DNA of 47,548 nucleotides, taken from the NCBI GenBank assembly GCA_017501545.1, contig JAFVWS010000025.1, positions 1 through 47,548 of the forward strand. Reading direction: 5' to 3'. The notes beneath the pieces are model-generated. The model saw only the letters and a program-made list of their open reading frames with translations. It was not told the origin of the DNA and made no database searches. Shown here piece after piece: positions 21,949 through 31,319 of this stretch. The stretch's first letter is position 1, and every line of letters begins with the position of its first letter. Both the position numbers and the translations under genes were made by a program. The stretch comes from Clostridia bacterium (GTDB lineage Bacteria; Bacillota; Clostridia; Oscillospirales; CAG-272).

Positions 21949-23151
21949 TTATTCCTCGGTCTTGTTGTCGCCAAACTGCTTTACAACAATAGTTTCTCTT
22001 GTTTTATATGCTTCCTCAACAAGCTCATCAAATGGTAAGCGATTTTGTTGTTCAATTACCTTTTCAAGCTCAGGACGGGTGCGTGGATGTCTTGGGGTAA
22101 AGACAGTACAGCAGTCCTCATAAGGAAGGGTAGAGGTTTCAAAGGTGCCAATTTGGCGTGCAACTCTAATTATTTCCTCCTTATCCATACCAATAAGAGG
22201 ACGGAAAATAGGAATATCAGTCATTGAGTTGGTCACGTTAATTGCCTTCATAGTCTGGCTTGCAACCTGACCAAGGCTTTCACCCGTGATAATTGCCTCA
22301 CAGTCGTAGTCGTGCGCAAGCTTAAGCGAAATTGCCATCATATAGCGCCTTAGCATAAGAGTAAAATACTCCTCCTCGCAGTTGTCGCGTAGCAATTCTT
22401 GAATTTTAGTAAGTGAGAATACGTGCACACGTAGGCGCATTGTGTATCTTGTTAGGTGCTTTGCAAGCTCCAAAACCTTTTCCTTTGCTCTTTCAGAGGT
22501 GTAAGGAAAGGACTCAAAGTGAATTGCCTCAAGCTGAACACCACGCTTAGCCATCATAAAGCCGGCAACAGGGGAGTCAATACCACCAGAGAGAAGCAAA
22601 AGTCCACGTCCACTTGAGCCATAAGGAATACCGCCAGCGCCCTTTTCTTGTCCTGCATGCACGTATGCATCAGTGTCACGAATTTCAATTCTGACTACAA
22701 TCTCAGGGCTTTTCACATCAACCTTAATGCCTGGAATGGCTGAAAGGATAACGCCACCGATTTCGGCTGAAATATCAGGAGAGGTCATAGGAAACTTCTT
22801 ATCAGAGCGCTTTGACTCAACCTTGAAGGTTTTATAGCCCTTAAGCCTTGGCACTAAATTTTCTCTTACCACCTTGGCAATTGTGTCCATATTCTTCTCG
22901 CAAGCAAATGCGCGAGAAACGCCAACAAAGCCAAAAACGTGCTTTGCTTGATATGTCATTTCATCAATTGCATCAAGGCTTTGTTCGTCAAGAGGCTCAA
23001 TGTAAACTGTGCTTTGTGAATAGAAAATTTTGTAGTTGCCAATGCGACGCGCCCTTTGACGTAGTCCCTTTAGCATCTTCATTTCAAAATCAGAACGGTT
23101 TGCGCCCTTTAAAATAAGCTCACCGTACTTGCAAAGAATTACTTCCTTCAT
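21949..23151 (-). CDS. thiI: tRNA 4-thiouridine synthase ThiI
   Basis: Predicted 400-residue enzyme that transfers sulfur to uridine 8 of tRNA and, in many bacteria, to the thiamine carrier protein ThiS. It has an N-terminal ferredoxin-like region, a THUMP domain (about 60-165) and a PP-loop ATPase with SGGIDSP at 188-194. It lacks the C-terminal rhodanese domain, the usual short form in Firmicutes. Its ATG overlaps the proA stop by four bases (ATGA), so translation is coupled. Joining tRNA thiolation with proline synthesis has no obvious functional reason. Confidence 0.95.
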   Translation of the reverse strand: MKEVILCKYGELILKGANRSDFEMKMLKGLRQRARRIGNYKIFYSQSTVYIEPLDEQSLDAIDEMTYQAKHVFGFVGVSRAFACEKNMDTIAKVVRENLVPRLKGYKTFKVESKRSDKKFPMTSPDISAEIGGVILSAIPGIKVDVKSPEIVVRIEIRDTDAYVHAGQEKGAGGIPYGSSGRGLLLLSGGIDSPVAGFMMAKRGVQLEAIHFESFPYTSERAKEKVLELAKHLTRYTMRLRVHVFSLTKIQELLRDNCEEEYFTLMLRRYMMAISLKLAHDYDCEAIITGESLGQVASQTMKAINVTNSMTDIPIFRPLIGMDKEEIIRVARQIGTFETSTLPYEDCCTVFTPRHPRTRPELEKVIEQQNRLPFDELVEEAYKTRETIVVKQFGDNKTEE

Positions 23152-24398
23152 CTAATTTGCCCCTCGCCCTTTATAATATACTTGTGGGTTGTAAGCGCCT
23201 CAAGACCCATAGGTCCTCTTGCGTGTAGCTTTTGTGTTGAAATGCCTATTTCTGCACCAAGACCAAACTCACCACCGTCAGTAAAGCGTGTAGATGCGTT
23301 TACATAAAGCGCGCATGAGTCAATCGCCCTTGTAAAATAGGTTGCATTTTCTTCGTCGCGCGTGATTATAGACTCACTGTGACCTGTTGAATATTTTCTT
23401 ATATGGGAAACCGCCTCGTAAACGTCATTTACCACCTTAACGCTAACAATATAGTCGTCATATTCAGTGTTAAAATCATCGTCTGTGGCAGGTGTAATAC
23501 CCCCTAAAATCAGACACGTGTCGGCACATCCTCTAAATTCAAGGCTGAATTTGCGTGTCATTTCATAGAATTTTGGTAAAAATTCATTTGCAACGTCCTT
23601 GTGAACCAAAATTGTCTCAATCGCGTTACAAACTGAAGGGCGTTGACACTTTGCATTGAGTGCAACCTTAAGTGCCATTTGAATATCAGCACTCTTGTCA
23701 ACGTAAAGGTGACAGTTACCAGCACCAGTTTCAATAACCGGCACAGTTGAATTCTCAACAACGTTTTTAATAAGACCCTTGCCACCACGTGGAATAAGCA
23801 CGTCAATATAGCCACGCATGCCCATAAGGATATTGGCGCTTTCTCTTGTTGTGTCCTCAATTAAGGAAACTGTGCGTCTGTCGTAGCCACATTCTGTAAG
23901 TGCATCGCCGATAATTTTAACAATACACTTATTTGAGTTAATTGCCTCCTTGCCACCACGCAAAACGGACGCATTACCACTCTTTAAGGAAAGGGTGGCA
24001 GCATCAGGGGTTACGTTAGGGCGCGCCTCATAAATCATTGCGACAACACCAAGTGGAACAGCGTGCTTTTCAATCACTAATCCGTTAGGACGTGTCGATA
24101 TTTCGCACTTTTTGAGTGGGTCGGGAAGCTTGGAAACCTCAACTATTGCATCGGCAATTGCATAGATTCTGTCCTTGTTTAGCATAAGTCTATCAAGCAT
24201 AGCATCAGCTATACCGTTTTCCTTAGCCTTTTGTAGGTCAAGCTTGTTTGATTCAATAATTTCTTCGTAATTTGCCTTGATTTTTTCGGCAATTATTATA
24301 AGTAAGCTATTGCGCTCCTCCTCGGTGGCAAGACCGATTTTAAGAGAAGCCTCCTTTGCGCCTTGGCAAAGGGCTTTAATATCGTCGTAAAGAGCCAT
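23148..24398 (-). CDS. proA: Gamma-glutamyl phosphate reductase ProA
   Basis: Predicted 416-residue enzyme for the second step of proline synthesis, reducing gamma-glutamyl phosphate to the semialdehyde with NADPH. It has full family length. The catalytic Cys257 lies in QRPSVCNAIET, and IPRGGKGLI and MIYEARPNVTPD are typical motifs. The open frame extends to 24419, but AAGGAG before the ATG at 24398 fixes the start. One base separates it from the proB stop, and it overlaps thiI by four bases. Confidence 0.96.
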   Translation of the reverse strand: MALYDDIKALCQGAKEASLKIGLATEEERNSLLIIIAEKIKANYEEIIESNKLDLQKAKENGIADAMLDRLMLNKDRIYAIADAIVEVSKLPDPLKKCEISTRPNGLVIEKHAVPLGVVAMIYEARPNVTPDAATLSLKSGNASVLRGGKEAINSNKCIVKIIGDALTECGYDRRTVSLIEDTTRESANILMGMRGYIDVLIPRGGKGLIKNVVENSTVPVIETGAGNCHLYVDKSADIQMALKVALNAKCQRPSVCNAIETILVHKDVANEFLPKFYEMTRKFSLEFRGCADTCLILGGITPATDDDFNTEYDDYIVSVKVVNDVYEAVSHIRKYSTGHSESIITRDEENATYFTRAIDSCALYVNASTRFTDGGEFGLGAEIGISTQKLHARGPMGLEALTTHKYIIKGEGQIR

Positions 24399-24399
24399 T

Positions 24400-25185
24400 T
24401 TATCTCCTTTTTGCGGCAAAATATGTGCCTGTATGCTTGCCGTCTAAAATATCATAAAGAATACGTGGATTTTCGCCGTTTAGAATAATCATAGGAATAC
24501 CATTTTCGGTGGCAATCTTTGCTGCGTTAATCTTAGTTAGCATACCACCCGTGCCACGCTCAGTACCGGCGCCACCAGCATAGGATACAACCTCGTCTGT
24601 AATTTTTTCAACACGGCTAATTAGCTTAGCATCGTTATTTTTTCTTGGGTCCTTATCGTAAAGGCCGTCAATGTCAGATAGGTTGATTATAATGTCTGCA
24701 TCGCACGCAATTGCAACGTAAGCAGATAGGGTGTCGTTTCCACCAAAGCGAATACCGTCACAGGAAACGGAGTCGTTTTCGTTTACGATAGGAATACAGT
24801 TCATTTTAAGCAGAGTATTAAAGGTATTTTTAACAAGGGACAGCCTGTGCTCGTCATCGACTACGTCCTTTGTCATCAAAATTTGCGCCACTGTGTGTGT
24901 GTAATTAGCAAAAAAGTTTTCGTAAATCTTCATAAGCTGGCTTTGGCCAACAGCTGCACACGCTTGCTTTTCCTCAAGCGTTTTTGGGTATTCGGAAAGT
25001 GCCAGCTTAGCGTATCCTGCACCAACCGCGCCAGAGCTTACCACAACAACCTCGTGTCCTGCGTTTTTAAAATCGGCGATGGTTTGCACCAAAATTTCAA
25101 TTCTGCGTAAATTGAGAGCCCCATTAGGATATGTCAAGGTAGATGTACCAATCTTTATAACAATTCTTTTGCAGTTTTTAATCAT
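24400..25185 (-). CDS. proB: Glutamate 5-kinase ProB (short form without PUA domain)
   Basis: Predicted 261-residue kinase for the first step of proline synthesis. The amino-acid kinase fold shows VIKIGTSTL, VVVSSGAVGAGYAKL, IPIVNENDSV, FGGNDTLSAYVA and GTGGMLTKI. It stops where the C-terminal PUA domain of the E. coli enzyme (367 residues) would begin, as in several Clostridia. TTGGAGGAAAGG precedes the ATG at 25185, so the longer frame to 25209 is not used. It is the first gene of proB-proA-thiI. No attenuator or T-box was seen upstream. Confidence 0.95.
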   Translation of the reverse strand: MIKNCKRIVIKIGTSTLTYPNGALNLRRIEILVQTIADFKNAGHEVVVVSSGAVGAGYAKLALSEYPKTLEEKQACAAVGQSQLMKIYENFFANYTHTVAQILMTKDVVDDEHRLSLVKNTFNTLLKMNCIPIVNENDSVSCDGIRFGGNDTLSAYVAIACDADIIINLSDIDGLYDKDPRKNNDAKLISRVEKITDEVVSYAGGAGTERGTGGMLTKINAAKIATENGIPMIILNGENPRILYDILDGKHTGTYFAAKRR

Positions 25186-25212
25186 AGCCCTTTCCTCCAA
25201 AAAAATCAAAAT

Positions 25213-25241
25213 TTGACTTGATAAAACAAAGTAAGTATTAT
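25213..25241 (+). promoter_or_regulatory. Sigma-A-like promoter for zapA
   Basis: TTGACT, 17 bases, TATTAT, about 75 bases before the zapA ATG. Confidence 0.55.
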
Positions 25242-25317
25242 ATAATAAAATAGTAAGTTATTTATTATTATAGCCTCTTAGTCATAAAATTGCAAGAGGT
25301 TTAGGAAGGAAAAGGGT

Positions 25318-25629
25318 ATGAAAGAAAAGATTTATGTAGAAATAGCAGGAGTAAAGCTTGGAATTGTTACGGAAGATGGCGCAGAATACGTAAATCAAAT
25401 TGCCTCTCGTGTAAATGACGACATTAAGTCACTTATGAAGGCACAAAGAAGCTGCTCACTAATTGAGGCAGCACTCTTTTGCGCAATGAACTACTGCAGT
25501 CAGGGCGGAGAGGACTCAATGAAGGTTAAGAACCTTGAAACTCAGGTTGCATTGTACCAAGCAAATTTAAACAGAACAAGAAAAGAAATAGAGGAGCTTC
25601 GCGCTAAGCTAAACAATGAAGAACAGTAA
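25318..25629 (+). CDS. zapA: Cell division protein ZapA
   Basis: Predicted 103-residue ZapA, which bundles FtsZ filaments at the division site. KIYVEIAGVKLGIVTEDGAEYVNQIA is the usual beta-hairpin and helix start, and the C-terminal half is a coiled coil (KVKNLETQVALYQANLNRTR). GGAAGGAAAAGG precedes the ATG. It overlaps the U32 gene by 14 bases and starts the zapA-U32-maf-nth run, a grouping that recurs in Clostridia. Confidence 0.9.
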   Translation: MKEKIYVEIAGVKLGIVTEDGAEYVNQIASRVNDDIKSLMKAQRSCSLIEAALFCAMNYCSQGGEDSMKVKNLETQVALYQANLNRTRKEIEELRAKLNNEEQ

Positions 25630-27592
25630 GCTTGAAATCCTTGCACCTGCGGGCGATTATAGTGCGCTTGTGGGTGCAATTTACGGTGGGTGTGACGCGA
25701 TATATTTTGGCACAGATATTTTTAATGCCAGAATAAGGGCAACAAACTTTTCTCTAAACGAGGCGCAAAAGGCAATAGCTCTTGCACACGCGCATTCAAA
25801 AAAGGTCTATATCACACTTAATACTCAGCTTTTTGACAAGGAGCTGGGCACTATGCTTGAATACGTAAGTAAGCTACATAATATGGGTGCTGATGCCTTT
25901 ATAGTGGCTGATTTTGGCGTTGCCTCACTTATTAAAAAGCACTACCCACAAATTGAGCTTCATATTTCAACGCAAGCAAGCGTGCATAACCTTGACGGCG
26001 CTAATTTTTTGGCAAAAGCCTTAGGGGCTACCCGTGTGGTTTTAGCGCGTGAGCTCGATAAAAATAATATAGAATTTATCTCAAAAAATTGTGACTGCGA
26101 GACGGAAATTTTTATCCACGGCGCACACTGTATGTCAGTGTCAGGTCAATGCTTAATGAGCTATGCAATGGGTGGCAGAAGTGGTAATCGTGGTGAGTGC
26201 GCACAGCCATGCCGCTTGCCGTATGCGATTAACTCAAGCAGTGCATTTTTTCTCAGCCTTAAGGATATGTCACTTGCAAGCCATATAAGCGAAATTTTAA
26301 ATTCTGGCGTTACCTCGCTGAAAATTGAGGGCAGAATGAAAAATGAGGAATACGTAAGTGGCGTAACTAAGATATATAGACGTCTTATTGATGAAAAAAG
26401 AAACGCAAAAGCAGAGGAAATTAAGACACTGGGTGGACTTTTTTCTCGTCAAGGCTTTACAGACGGCTACTTTCAAGCAAGCATAAATAAGAGTATGCTT
26501 GGCATACGCACCGATAAGGATAAGGAGCGCTCTCGTGAGCTTGAAAGCAAACCAATAGAGCTTGAGCGTCCGATGGTAGATATGCAAGCTGAGCTTATTC
26601 TTGGCAAAAAAGCAAGGCTGACGGTCAGCTTGGGCGAAAAAAAGGTGTGTGTCGAGGGTGACACCATAGAAGAAGCAATCAACGCACCGATAAGCAAGGC
26701 TGACGTAGTAAGGTGCTTATCAAAGCTTGGCTCAACCCCGTTTAAGCTTGGCAAAATTGACGTATCAATGTCAGAGAATATAATCTTAAGAATTTCAAGC
26801 CTGAACGCATTAAGACGCAGTGCAATCGAAAAGCTTTTTGAGGTGGAAGAAAAGGCAGAGGTGGCAGAGTATGACCCACCAAGCCTGCCTATTCCCGAGA
26901 AGATTAAAACAGCCGTCTTCTTAGATGCAGGTCAAATTCCTAAAAATAGCGATTATTTTGACGTTGTATTTTTACCACTTGATAATTACGACAGCTTGGC
27001 AAATGGTGTTATGATGCCACCTGTTATCTTTGATAGCGAGTGGGATGAGGTAGAGAAAAAATTAAAGGATGCAAGGGGGCGTGGCGCTGAGTGGGCGCTT
27101 GTTTCAAACATCGGTCAAATTGAGCGTGTGAAAAGCCTTGGCTTTAAGATGCTTTTTGACTACCGATTTAACGCATTTAATAGACCCTGTGTCGAGTTTT
27201 TGATGAAGCAGGGGGCTCAAAACGTTATTCTCTCGCCCGAGCTTATGCTTGCACAGGCAAGGGATTTTAGTGCCTACTCACTTGTCGCATATGGTAAGCT
27301 TCCACTTATGACAACCCATAAGTGCGTTTTAAAGGACACGGTTGGCTGTGATAAATGCAAGGGCTACATAACCGACAGGCAAGGGGCAAGGCTTTTTGTT
27401 ATAGGTATAAGCCACCACAGAAACGTTATTTTTAATAGCGTGCCTACCTATATGGCAGACAAGCTAAGTGATTTGAAAAACCATTCGCTACATTTTATTT
27501 TCAGCGATGAAACACAAAATGAAGCATACGAGACTATAAAAGCATACAAGGAAGGAAAAGCGCCAAATGGTAGCTTTAGAAGGATAAAATGA
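25616..27592 (+). CDS. U32 family peptidase-like (tRNA/rRNA hydroxylation type)
   Basis: Predicted 658-residue protein with the U32 signature EIFIHGAHCMSVSGQC and cysteines 172, 179, 195 and 199 (GECAQPCR), which bind an iron-sulfur cluster in the related TrhP/RlhA proteins. These take part in prephenate-dependent hydroxylation of tRNA or 23S rRNA, although the family was first named for collagenase-like peptidases. The central and C-terminal parts fit a DUF3656-type extension. It lies between zapA and maf, overlapping both (14 and 4 bases), so it is translated with them. Which RNA it acts on is unknown. Confidence 0.9.
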   Translation: MKNSKLEILAPAGDYSALVGAIYGGCDAIYFGTDIFNARIRATNFSLNEAQKAIALAHAHSKKVYITLNTQLFDKELGTMLEYVSKLHNMGADAFIVADFGVASLIKKHYPQIELHISTQASVHNLDGANFLAKALGATRVVLARELDKNNIEFISKNCDCETEIFIHGAHCMSVSGQCLMSYAMGGRSGNRGECAQPCRLPYAINSSSAFFLSLKDMSLASHISEILNSGVTSLKIEGRMKNEEYVSGVTKIYRRLIDEKRNAKAEEIKTLGGLFSRQGFTDGYFQASINKSMLGIRTDKDKERSRELESKPIELERPMVDMQAELILGKKARLTVSLGEKKVCVEGDTIEEAINAPISKADVVRCLSKLGSTPFKLGKIDVSMSENIILRISSLNALRRSAIEKLFEVEEKAEVAEYDPPSLPIPEKIKTAVFLDAGQIPKNSDYFDVVFLPLDNYDSLANGVMMPPVIFDSEWDEVEKKLKDARGRGAEWALVSNIGQIERVKSLGFKMLFDYRFNAFNRPCVEFLMKQGAQNVILSPELMLAQARDFSAYSLVAYGKLPLMTTHKCVLKDTVGCDKCKGYITDRQGARLFVIGISHHRNVIFNSVPTYMADKLSDLKNHSLHFIFSDETQNEAYETIKAYKEGKAPNGSFRRIK

Positions 27593-28155
27593 AATTAGTT
27601 TTGGCATCAAAGTCGCCACGCAGAAAAGAAATTCTCTCTATGGTCACAAGTGACTTTTTGGTTAGAGTCAGTGGTGCTGATGAAAATGTTTCAAGCGATA
27701 TAGACCTATTTGAGGTTCCAGTCCAGCTTGCTAAAATCAAGGCAGAGGCTGTTGCGCTTTATGAGGACGAGGTAATTATCGGCTGTGATACAGTTGTAAT
27801 TTATGAAAACGAGATTCTTGGTAAGCCAAGGGATAAAGACGACGCTATAAGAATGTTAAGCGCCCTTTCAGGCAAGGCGCATTACGTTGTTAGTGGCGTT
27901 GCCATAAGGACTAAGGAAAAAACCTATTCCTTTGGAGTGACTACCTTAGTTAAGATGAGAGAAATTGCAAAGAAGGAAATTTTAACCTACGTAACTAAAT
28001 TCCCACCACTTGACAAGGCTGGTGCTTATGGAATTCAAGAAATGGCAGGGGCGTTTGTTGAGAAAATCGATGGTGATTTTTATAACGTTGTAGGCTTGCC
28101 ACTTTGTGAGCTTGTAAGCGCGCTTAAAAGAGAATTCAACGTAGAATTAATCTAA
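27589..28155 (+). CDS. maf: Maf-type nucleotide pyrophosphatase
   Basis: Predicted 188-residue house-cleaning enzyme that hydrolyses non-standard or excess nucleoside triphosphates (dTTP/UTP-type). Motifs are LASKSPRRKEIL at the N-terminus, IIGCDTVV, GKPRDKDDA and DKAGAYGIQ. The ATGA overlap with the U32 gene shows translational coupling. The next gene starts 23 bases downstream. Confidence 0.93.
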   Translation: MKLVLASKSPRRKEILSMVTSDFLVRVSGADENVSSDIDLFEVPVQLAKIKAEAVALYEDEVIIGCDTVVIYENEILGKPRDKDDAIRMLSALSGKAHYVVSGVAIRTKEKTYSFGVTTLVKMREIAKKEILTYVTKFPPLDKAGAYGIQEMAGAFVEKIDGDFYNVVGLPLCELVSALKREFNVELI

Positions 28156-28178
28156 AAAATCGAGGGGAGTGTACGATT

Positions 28179-29246
28179 TTGACTAAAAATGAAAAGAAAA
28201 ATAAAATAGCCAAGGTTGTAAGGCTCCTTAAAAAGCAATACCCCGAGGCTATATGCTCGCTTGAATATGAGGGCAGTGGCTACAAGCTACTTGTTATGGG
28301 ACGTTTAAGCGCACAATGCACTGACGAAAGAGTTAATATCGTGTGTCGTGAGCTGTTTAAAAAATTCCCAAGCGCAAAAAGCTTAGCTGATGCTGAGATA
28401 GAGAAAATAGAAGAGATAATTAAGCCCTGTGGCTTATATAAAATGAAGGCGCAAAATATAAAGGATTCAGCATATCTTCTTCACTATAAATATAATGACG
28501 TAGTGCCGTGCGATATGGATACGTTGCTTACATTCCCGGGGGTTGGCAGAAAAATTGCTAATTTGCTTTTAGGCGACTTATACAAAATGCCTGCAATTGT
28601 TGCTGACACGCATTGTATGCGCATTTGTGGCAGGCTTGGTATGTATAAAAATGGTGAGAAAAATCCACTTAAAACCGAGAAAATTATGTCAGAATTAGTT
28701 GCGCCAAGTGAGCAAAGTGACCTTTGTCACCGTCTTGTGCTTTTTGGCAGAGAATTTTGCACAGCAAAAAGCCCAAAATGTAGTGAATGCCCACTCAAAA
28801 TAATATGTAAGGACGAGATTGAAATTAAGAAGCTCGGTATTGAGCGCCTTGATGAATGTCTTGACACGGTTTGGCGCGTTTTCTCAGCGTTTGAGGTGCC
28901 TATTTTTCCACCTGAGGGCGCTGTAACATATAAAGAAAGAATAGAAAAAACAAGAATAGATAAAGATATTACCTTTTATGGCGCATTACATAATGATAAG
29001 GTGATTGGAGTGCTTGGCATCTACGAAAATAATCATATCGGATACTTTTATATAGATAAGGAGTATCATGGTCTTGGTATAGCAAGGGATTTATTTACCC
29101 TTCTTAAAAAGGAGCATAAGGGCAGTATCACAGTAAACGCAATGCCGTATGGAGTGCCGGTGTATACCCACCTTGGCTTTTTACCAACTGAGGGCGAAAA
29201 AAATGTAGATGGTATAATATTTACTCCTATGCGCTATGAAAAATAA
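28179..29246 (+). CDS. nth: Endonuclease III fused to a GNAT acetyltransferase domain
   Basis: Predicted 355-residue fusion. Residues 1-215 are endonuclease III, a DNA glycosylase/AP lyase for oxidised pyrimidines: hairpin-helix-hairpin LLTFPGVGRKIANLLLG with Lys125, catalytic Asp143 in VADTH, and the 4Fe-4S loop C194-x6-C201-x2-C204-x5-C210. Residues 240-355 are a GNAT N-acetyltransferase: KVIGVLGIYENNHIGYFYID, the acetyl-CoA loop YHGLGIARDLF, and YGVPVYTHLGF. Typical endonuclease III is 210-220 residues, so the tail is a true extension in one open frame. The start is TTG, preceded by GAGGGGAG; no in-frame ATG is close. It is the last gene of the zapA run and is followed by a terminator. Confidence 0.92.
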   Translation: MTKNEKKNKIAKVVRLLKKQYPEAICSLEYEGSGYKLLVMGRLSAQCTDERVNIVCRELFKKFPSAKSLADAEIEKIEEIIKPCGLYKMKAQNIKDSAYLLHYKYNDVVPCDMDTLLTFPGVGRKIANLLLGDLYKMPAIVADTHCMRICGRLGMYKNGEKNPLKTEKIMSELVAPSEQSDLCHRLVLFGREFCTAKSPKCSECPLKIICKDEIEIKKLGIERLDECLDTVWRVFSAFEVPIFPPEGAVTYKERIEKTRIDKDITFYGALHNDKVIGVLGIYENNHIGYFYIDKEYHGLGIARDLFTLLKKEHKGSITVNAMPYGVPVYTHLGFLPTEGEKNVDGIIFTPMRYEK

Positions 29247-29279
29247 AAATGAAGAAAAGGGGCTTTTCCCACTTTATTA

Positions 29280-29310
29280 AAAAAGAGCGACTATTTGTCG
29301 CTCTTTTTGT
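29280..29310. terminator. Bidirectional terminator
   Basis: AAAAGAGCGAC / GTCGCTCTTTT stem between the converging nth and phosphoribosyltransferase genes. Confidence 0.85.
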
Positions 29311-29321
29311 TTTATAAATTT

Positions 29322-29879
29322 CTATGCCTTAATTGTTCCGTCTGCGTTAAAGAGAGGAAGCTCCTCGATATAGTATAGGTCATCGCGAGTGATAGCATCG
29401 CCCTCGGCAAGAATACACATTTTGCCAACAACGTTGCCACCTGCACGCTCAACAAGCGCCTCAAGCGCCTTTAGTGACTCGCCAGTTGAGATAACGTCGT
29501 CGATGATGAGAATTCTTTTGCCCTTCATAAGCTCGGCATCAGCACCGTCAAGATAAAGCGTTTGCTCCTTAGCGGTGGTGATTGACTTAACTGTTGATGA
29601 AATGACGTTTGTCATATAAAGCTTAGCGCCCTTTCTTGCAAGCATATATTTTTGGTTGCCATTAAGCCTTGCCATTTCGTGGATAAGTGGAATACCCTTA
29701 GCCTCGGCAGTAATCATATAATCGTATTCAGGTGCGTTTTCAAGAAGCTTTTTTGCGCAAGCAGTAGTCAATTCTGGATCGCCAAAAATAACAAATCCCG
29801 CAATATATAAGTCCTCTGTAACAGGGCAGATAGGAAGGTATCTTTCAAGCCCTGCAATATTCATTTTATAATATTTCAT
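29322..29879 (-). CDS. Purine-type phosphoribosyltransferase
   Basis: Predicted 185-residue enzyme with the PRPP-binding loop LIIDDVISTGESLKAL. The N-terminal half (PEYDYMITAEAKGIPLIHEMA, then KYMLARKGAKLYM) resembles adenine/xanthine phosphoribosyltransferases, so it likely salvages a purine base. The exact base cannot be told. It follows serS by 11 bases on the same transcript. Confidence 0.85.
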   Translation of the reverse strand: MKYYKMNIAGLERYLPICPVTEDLYIAGFVIFGDPELTTACAKKLLENAPEYDYMITAEAKGIPLIHEMARLNGNQKYMLARKGAKLYMTNVISSTVKSITTAKEQTLYLDGADAELMKGKRILIIDDVISTGESLKALEALVERAGGNVVGKMCILAEGDAITRDDLYYIEELPLFNADGTIKA

Positions 29880-29890
29880 AATAAAAGCCC

Positions 29891-31174
29891 TTATTTCTTT
29901 TCGATTTTTTCTTTTCCACCCATATATGGACGAAGTGCAACTGGAATATTAACACTACCATCCTCGTTTAGGTTGTTTTCAAGGAATGCAATAAGCATAC
30001 GTGGTGGAGCAACAACTGTGTTATTAAGGGTATGCGCAAAGTATTTGCCGTCCTTGCCGTTAACTCTGATTCTAAGTCTTCTTGCTTGTGCATCACCAAG
30101 GTTAGAGCATGAGCCAACCTCAAAGTATTTCTTTTGTCTTGGTGACCACGCCTCAACGTCAATTGACTTAACCTTAAGGTCTGCAAGGTCGCCAGAGCAA
30201 CACTCAAGAGTTCTTACAGGAATATCAAGAGTTCTAAAGAGGTCAACTGTGTTTTGCCATAGCTTGTCAAACCAAACTGGGCTTTCCTCAGGCTTACAAA
30301 CAACAATCATTTCCTGCTTTTCAAACTGGTGAATTCTATAAACGCCACGCTCCTCAATACCATGTGCGCCCTTTTCCTTACGGAAGCATGGGGAGTATGA
30401 GGTTAAGGTGTAAGGAAGCTCATTTTCTGGGATAATGGTATCAATAAACTTACCAATCATAGAGTGCTCACTTGTACCAATTAGGAAAAGGTCCTCACCC
30501 TCTATTTTGTACATCATTGCGTCCATTTCAGCAAAGGACATAACGCCAGTTACAACCTCGCTTCTGATCATAAAAGGAGGAATGCAGTAGGTAAAGCCAC
30601 GGTCAATCATAAAATCGCGTGCGTAGGAAATAATAGCAGAATGTAGCCTTGCTATATCGCCCATTAGATAGTAAAAGCCGTTGCCTGCAACCTTTCTTGC
30701 ACTTTCAAGGTCAAGGCCACTAAGTCCCTCCATAATTTCTGTGTGATATGGAATGTCAAAATTAGGAACTGCTGGCTCACCATATCTTTGAACCTCAACG
30801 TTTTCTGAGTCGTCCTTACCAATAGGCACGGATGGGTCAATGATATTTGGTATAACCATCATAATATTTTTAATTTTTTCTTGATATTCGCCCTCTAAAA
30901 CCTCAAGCTCAGCTAAACGGCGCGCATTTTCAGTAACTTGCTTTTTTACTGCCTCTACCTCCTCACGCTTGCCTTGAGCCATAAGCATACCAATTTCCTT
31001 AGAAAGCTTATTTCTTCCACCACGAAGAGAGTCAGCCTCGTTTTTAAAGGCACGATATTCAGAGTCAAGCTTGATTACCTCGTCAACAAGTGGTAGCTTT
31101 GAATCCTGAAATTTGTTTTTGATATTTTGCTTTACAACGTCAGGATTTTCTCTTAGAAATTTAATGTCTAACAT
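29891..31174 (-). CDS. serS: Seryl-tRNA synthetase
   Basis: Predicted 427-residue class II synthetase charging tRNA-Ser. The N-terminal 110 residues form the coiled-coil arm that recognises the long variable arm (DSEYRAFKNEADSLRGGRNKL). Class II motif 2 is in YSPCFRKEKGAHGIEERGVYRIHQF, and motif 3 is near NTVVAPPRMLIAFLENN. GAGG precedes the ATG. A consensus promoter lies 60-90 bases upstream and no T-box leader is present. It is transcribed with the phosphoribosyltransferase. Confidence 0.97.
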   Translation of the reverse strand: MLDIKFLRENPDVVKQNIKNKFQDSKLPLVDEVIKLDSEYRAFKNEADSLRGGRNKLSKEIGMLMAQGKREEVEAVKKQVTENARRLAELEVLEGEYQEKIKNIMMVIPNIIDPSVPIGKDDSENVEVQRYGEPAVPNFDIPYHTEIMEGLSGLDLESARKVAGNGFYYLMGDIARLHSAIISYARDFMIDRGFTYCIPPFMIRSEVVTGVMSFAEMDAMMYKIEGEDLFLIGTSEHSMIGKFIDTIIPENELPYTLTSYSPCFRKEKGAHGIEERGVYRIHQFEKQEMIVVCKPEESPVWFDKLWQNTVDLFRTLDIPVRTLECCSGDLADLKVKSIDVEAWSPRQKKYFEVGSCSNLGDAQARRLRIRVNGKDGKYFAHTLNNTVVAPPRMLIAFLENNLNEDGSVNIPVALRPYMGGKEKIEKK

Positions 31175-31231
31175 AAGTGTGTTTCCTCACCAATATCTCG
31201 CGCAAAAAAACGCGTGTAATTTAATATATAA

Positions 31232-31260
31232 ATTATAGCACTAAAAAATCATAGTGTCAA
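31232..31260 (-). promoter_or_regulatory. Consensus sigma-A promoter for serS
   Basis: On the minus strand TTGACA, exactly 17 bases, TATAAT: a perfect match to the housekeeping consensus. Confidence 0.85.
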
Positions 31261-31319
31261 GTAATAATTATGCCCAAGCTTGAATATGCTTTACTAAAAA
31301 CAAAAAATGGAGATATGAT

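Noticed and set aside
23558-23860. 100-codon minus-strand frame inside proA
   Set aside because: It is an out-of-frame shadow of a well-conserved gene with no independent start signal.
31175-31319. T-box leader upstream of serS
   Set aside because: The leader is about 55 bases after a consensus promoter and shows no T-box sequence or antiterminator.
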